From assembly GCA_964645815.1 (NCBI GenBank), contig CAZYCR010000013.1, forward strand, positions 1-20,880: 20,880 nt of DNA, written 5' to 3'. Origin of the DNA: JAHISC01 sp964645815. GTDB lineage: Bacteria; Patescibacteriota; Patescibacteriia; UBA9934. The notes beneath the pieces were generated by a model. That model saw nothing but the letters and a program-made list of their open reading frames with translations. It made no database searches and was not told where the DNA came from. This document shows, one piece after another, positions 20,633 to 20,880 of the stretch. Positions within the stretch are counted from its first letter, which is position 1. The number at the start of each line of letters is the position of its first letter. The translations under genes and the position numbers were made by a program.

Positions 20633-20709
20633 GCGCGTATAGCTCAGTTGGTTAGAGCGTCACATTGACATTGTGAAGGTCAGTGGTTCGAGTCCACTTA
20701 CGCGCACCA
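20633..20709 (+). tRNA. tRNA-Val(GAC)
   Basis: Acceptor GCGCGTA/TACGCGC is fully paired. D-stem GCTC/GAGC, anticodon stem TCACA/TGTGA with loop TTGACAT (anticodon GAC), and T-arm AGTGG-TTCGAGT-CCACT are intact. The discriminator is A and CCA is encoded. It reads GUC and GUU. Confidence 0.96.
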
Positions 20710-20751
20710 TCCCACTCCGCTCCTAACGGAGCTTCGAGGGATTACAAAAAG

Positions 20752-20775
20752 CGACCACTTCAGTGGCCGTTTTTT
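20752..20775 (+). terminator. tRNA-Val terminator
   Basis: CGACCACT (20752-20759) pairs with AGTGGCCG (20762-20769) with one mismatch and runs into TTTTTT. It lies about 43 nt after the tRNA; a smaller GCTCC/GGAGC hairpin lies between. Confidence 0.8.
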
Positions 20776-20806
20776 GATTTTTTTGGCTAAAATTAGCTCA
20801 ATACTC

Positions 20807-20835
20807 TTGACAAAAGTCTATTTTTATGCTATATT
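20807..20835 (+). promoter_or_regulatory. Strong promoter reading out of the window
   Basis: TTGACA (20807-20812) and TATATT (20830-20835) are separated by 17 nt. It is among the best matches to consensus in the window, comparable to the rnpB and rplS promoters. The transcript would start near 20842, at a hairpin. The gene it serves lies beyond 20880; a stable RNA would fit but cannot be shown. Confidence 0.75.
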
Positions 20836-20840
20836 TCTAC

Positions 20841-20880
20841 GTTCTTTTACTTTGAAAGAACAACGAGCGAATAAAATGAG
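20841..20880 (+). repeat. Leader hairpin and repeat segment at window end
   Basis: GTTCTTT and AAAGAAC (20841-20861) form a 7-bp stem at the predicted transcript start. It is followed by AACGAGCGAATAAAATGAG (20862-20880), which matches 20440-20458 with one mismatch. The window probably ends inside another copy of the tRNA-leader element family. Confidence 0.6.

Noticed and set aside
1..20880. CRISPR array, prophage, insertion sequence or transposase gene
   Set aside because: No regularly spaced repeats, and no recognisable integrase, transposase or phage structural protein is present in any frame I read.

Overview
The window looks like a chromosomal segment from a member of the Candidate Phyla Radiation (Patescibacteria, probably a Parcubacteria-type lineage). 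This rests on several traits. The backbone is AT-rich (one line counted at 37% GC). Coding is compact and mostly one gene deep. Many promoters place the start codon 6-10 nt after the -10 box. There is a type IV secretion pilin-like membrane protein of the kind seen in these bacteria, an archaeal-type CMP kinase, and a transport substrate-binding protein anchored by an N-terminal helix. The lineage is an inference from gene content; no rRNA is present to confirm it.

Layout. 126-482: a GC-rich orphan gene with its own promoter and terminator. 534-4222 (minus): surface-polysaccharide genes, namely a polyprenyl-phosphate sugar transferase followed by two GT4 glycosyltransferases. 4248-4328: a foldable inverted-repeat element. 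4383-4774 (minus): RNase P RNA. 4889-5479 (minus): a second GC-rich orphan gene. 5601-8487 (minus): trpS and RNase J, the latter interrupted by a run of 46 N. 8662-10742 (minus): secG followed by an SBP_bac_5 protein. 10815-12350 (plus): a pilin-like Cys-rich protein. 12444-15284 (plus): uvrA, convergent with rplS (15319-15822, minus) across a shared terminator. 15936-16231: two adjacent long inverted-repeat elements. 16303-16851 (minus): a third GC-rich gene, a predicted lipoprotein. 16982-19408 (minus): a tight operon of RluA-type pseudouridine synthase, CMP kinase and a DHH-family protein. 19466-20775 (plus): tRNA-Ile(TAT) and tRNA-Val(GAC), each preceded by a long foldable leader, with two small membrane proteins between them. 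20807-20880: a strong promoter reading out of the window.

Housekeeping functions (tRNA charging, RNA processing, translation, protein export, DNA repair) are interleaved with cell-surface functions (polysaccharide, pilin, substrate-binding protein), as is common in reduced genomes.

The least ordinary feature is the set of three self-contained single-gene islands of about 65% GC in the AT-rich backbone. Each has a Shine-Dalgarno site, a TTGACA-like promoter and its own hairpin terminator. In two of them the promoter is nested in the terminator of the neighbouring host gene. The second is a population of 80-145 bp palindromic elements in the gaps, some of which appear to be transcribed as 5' leaders of tRNAs.
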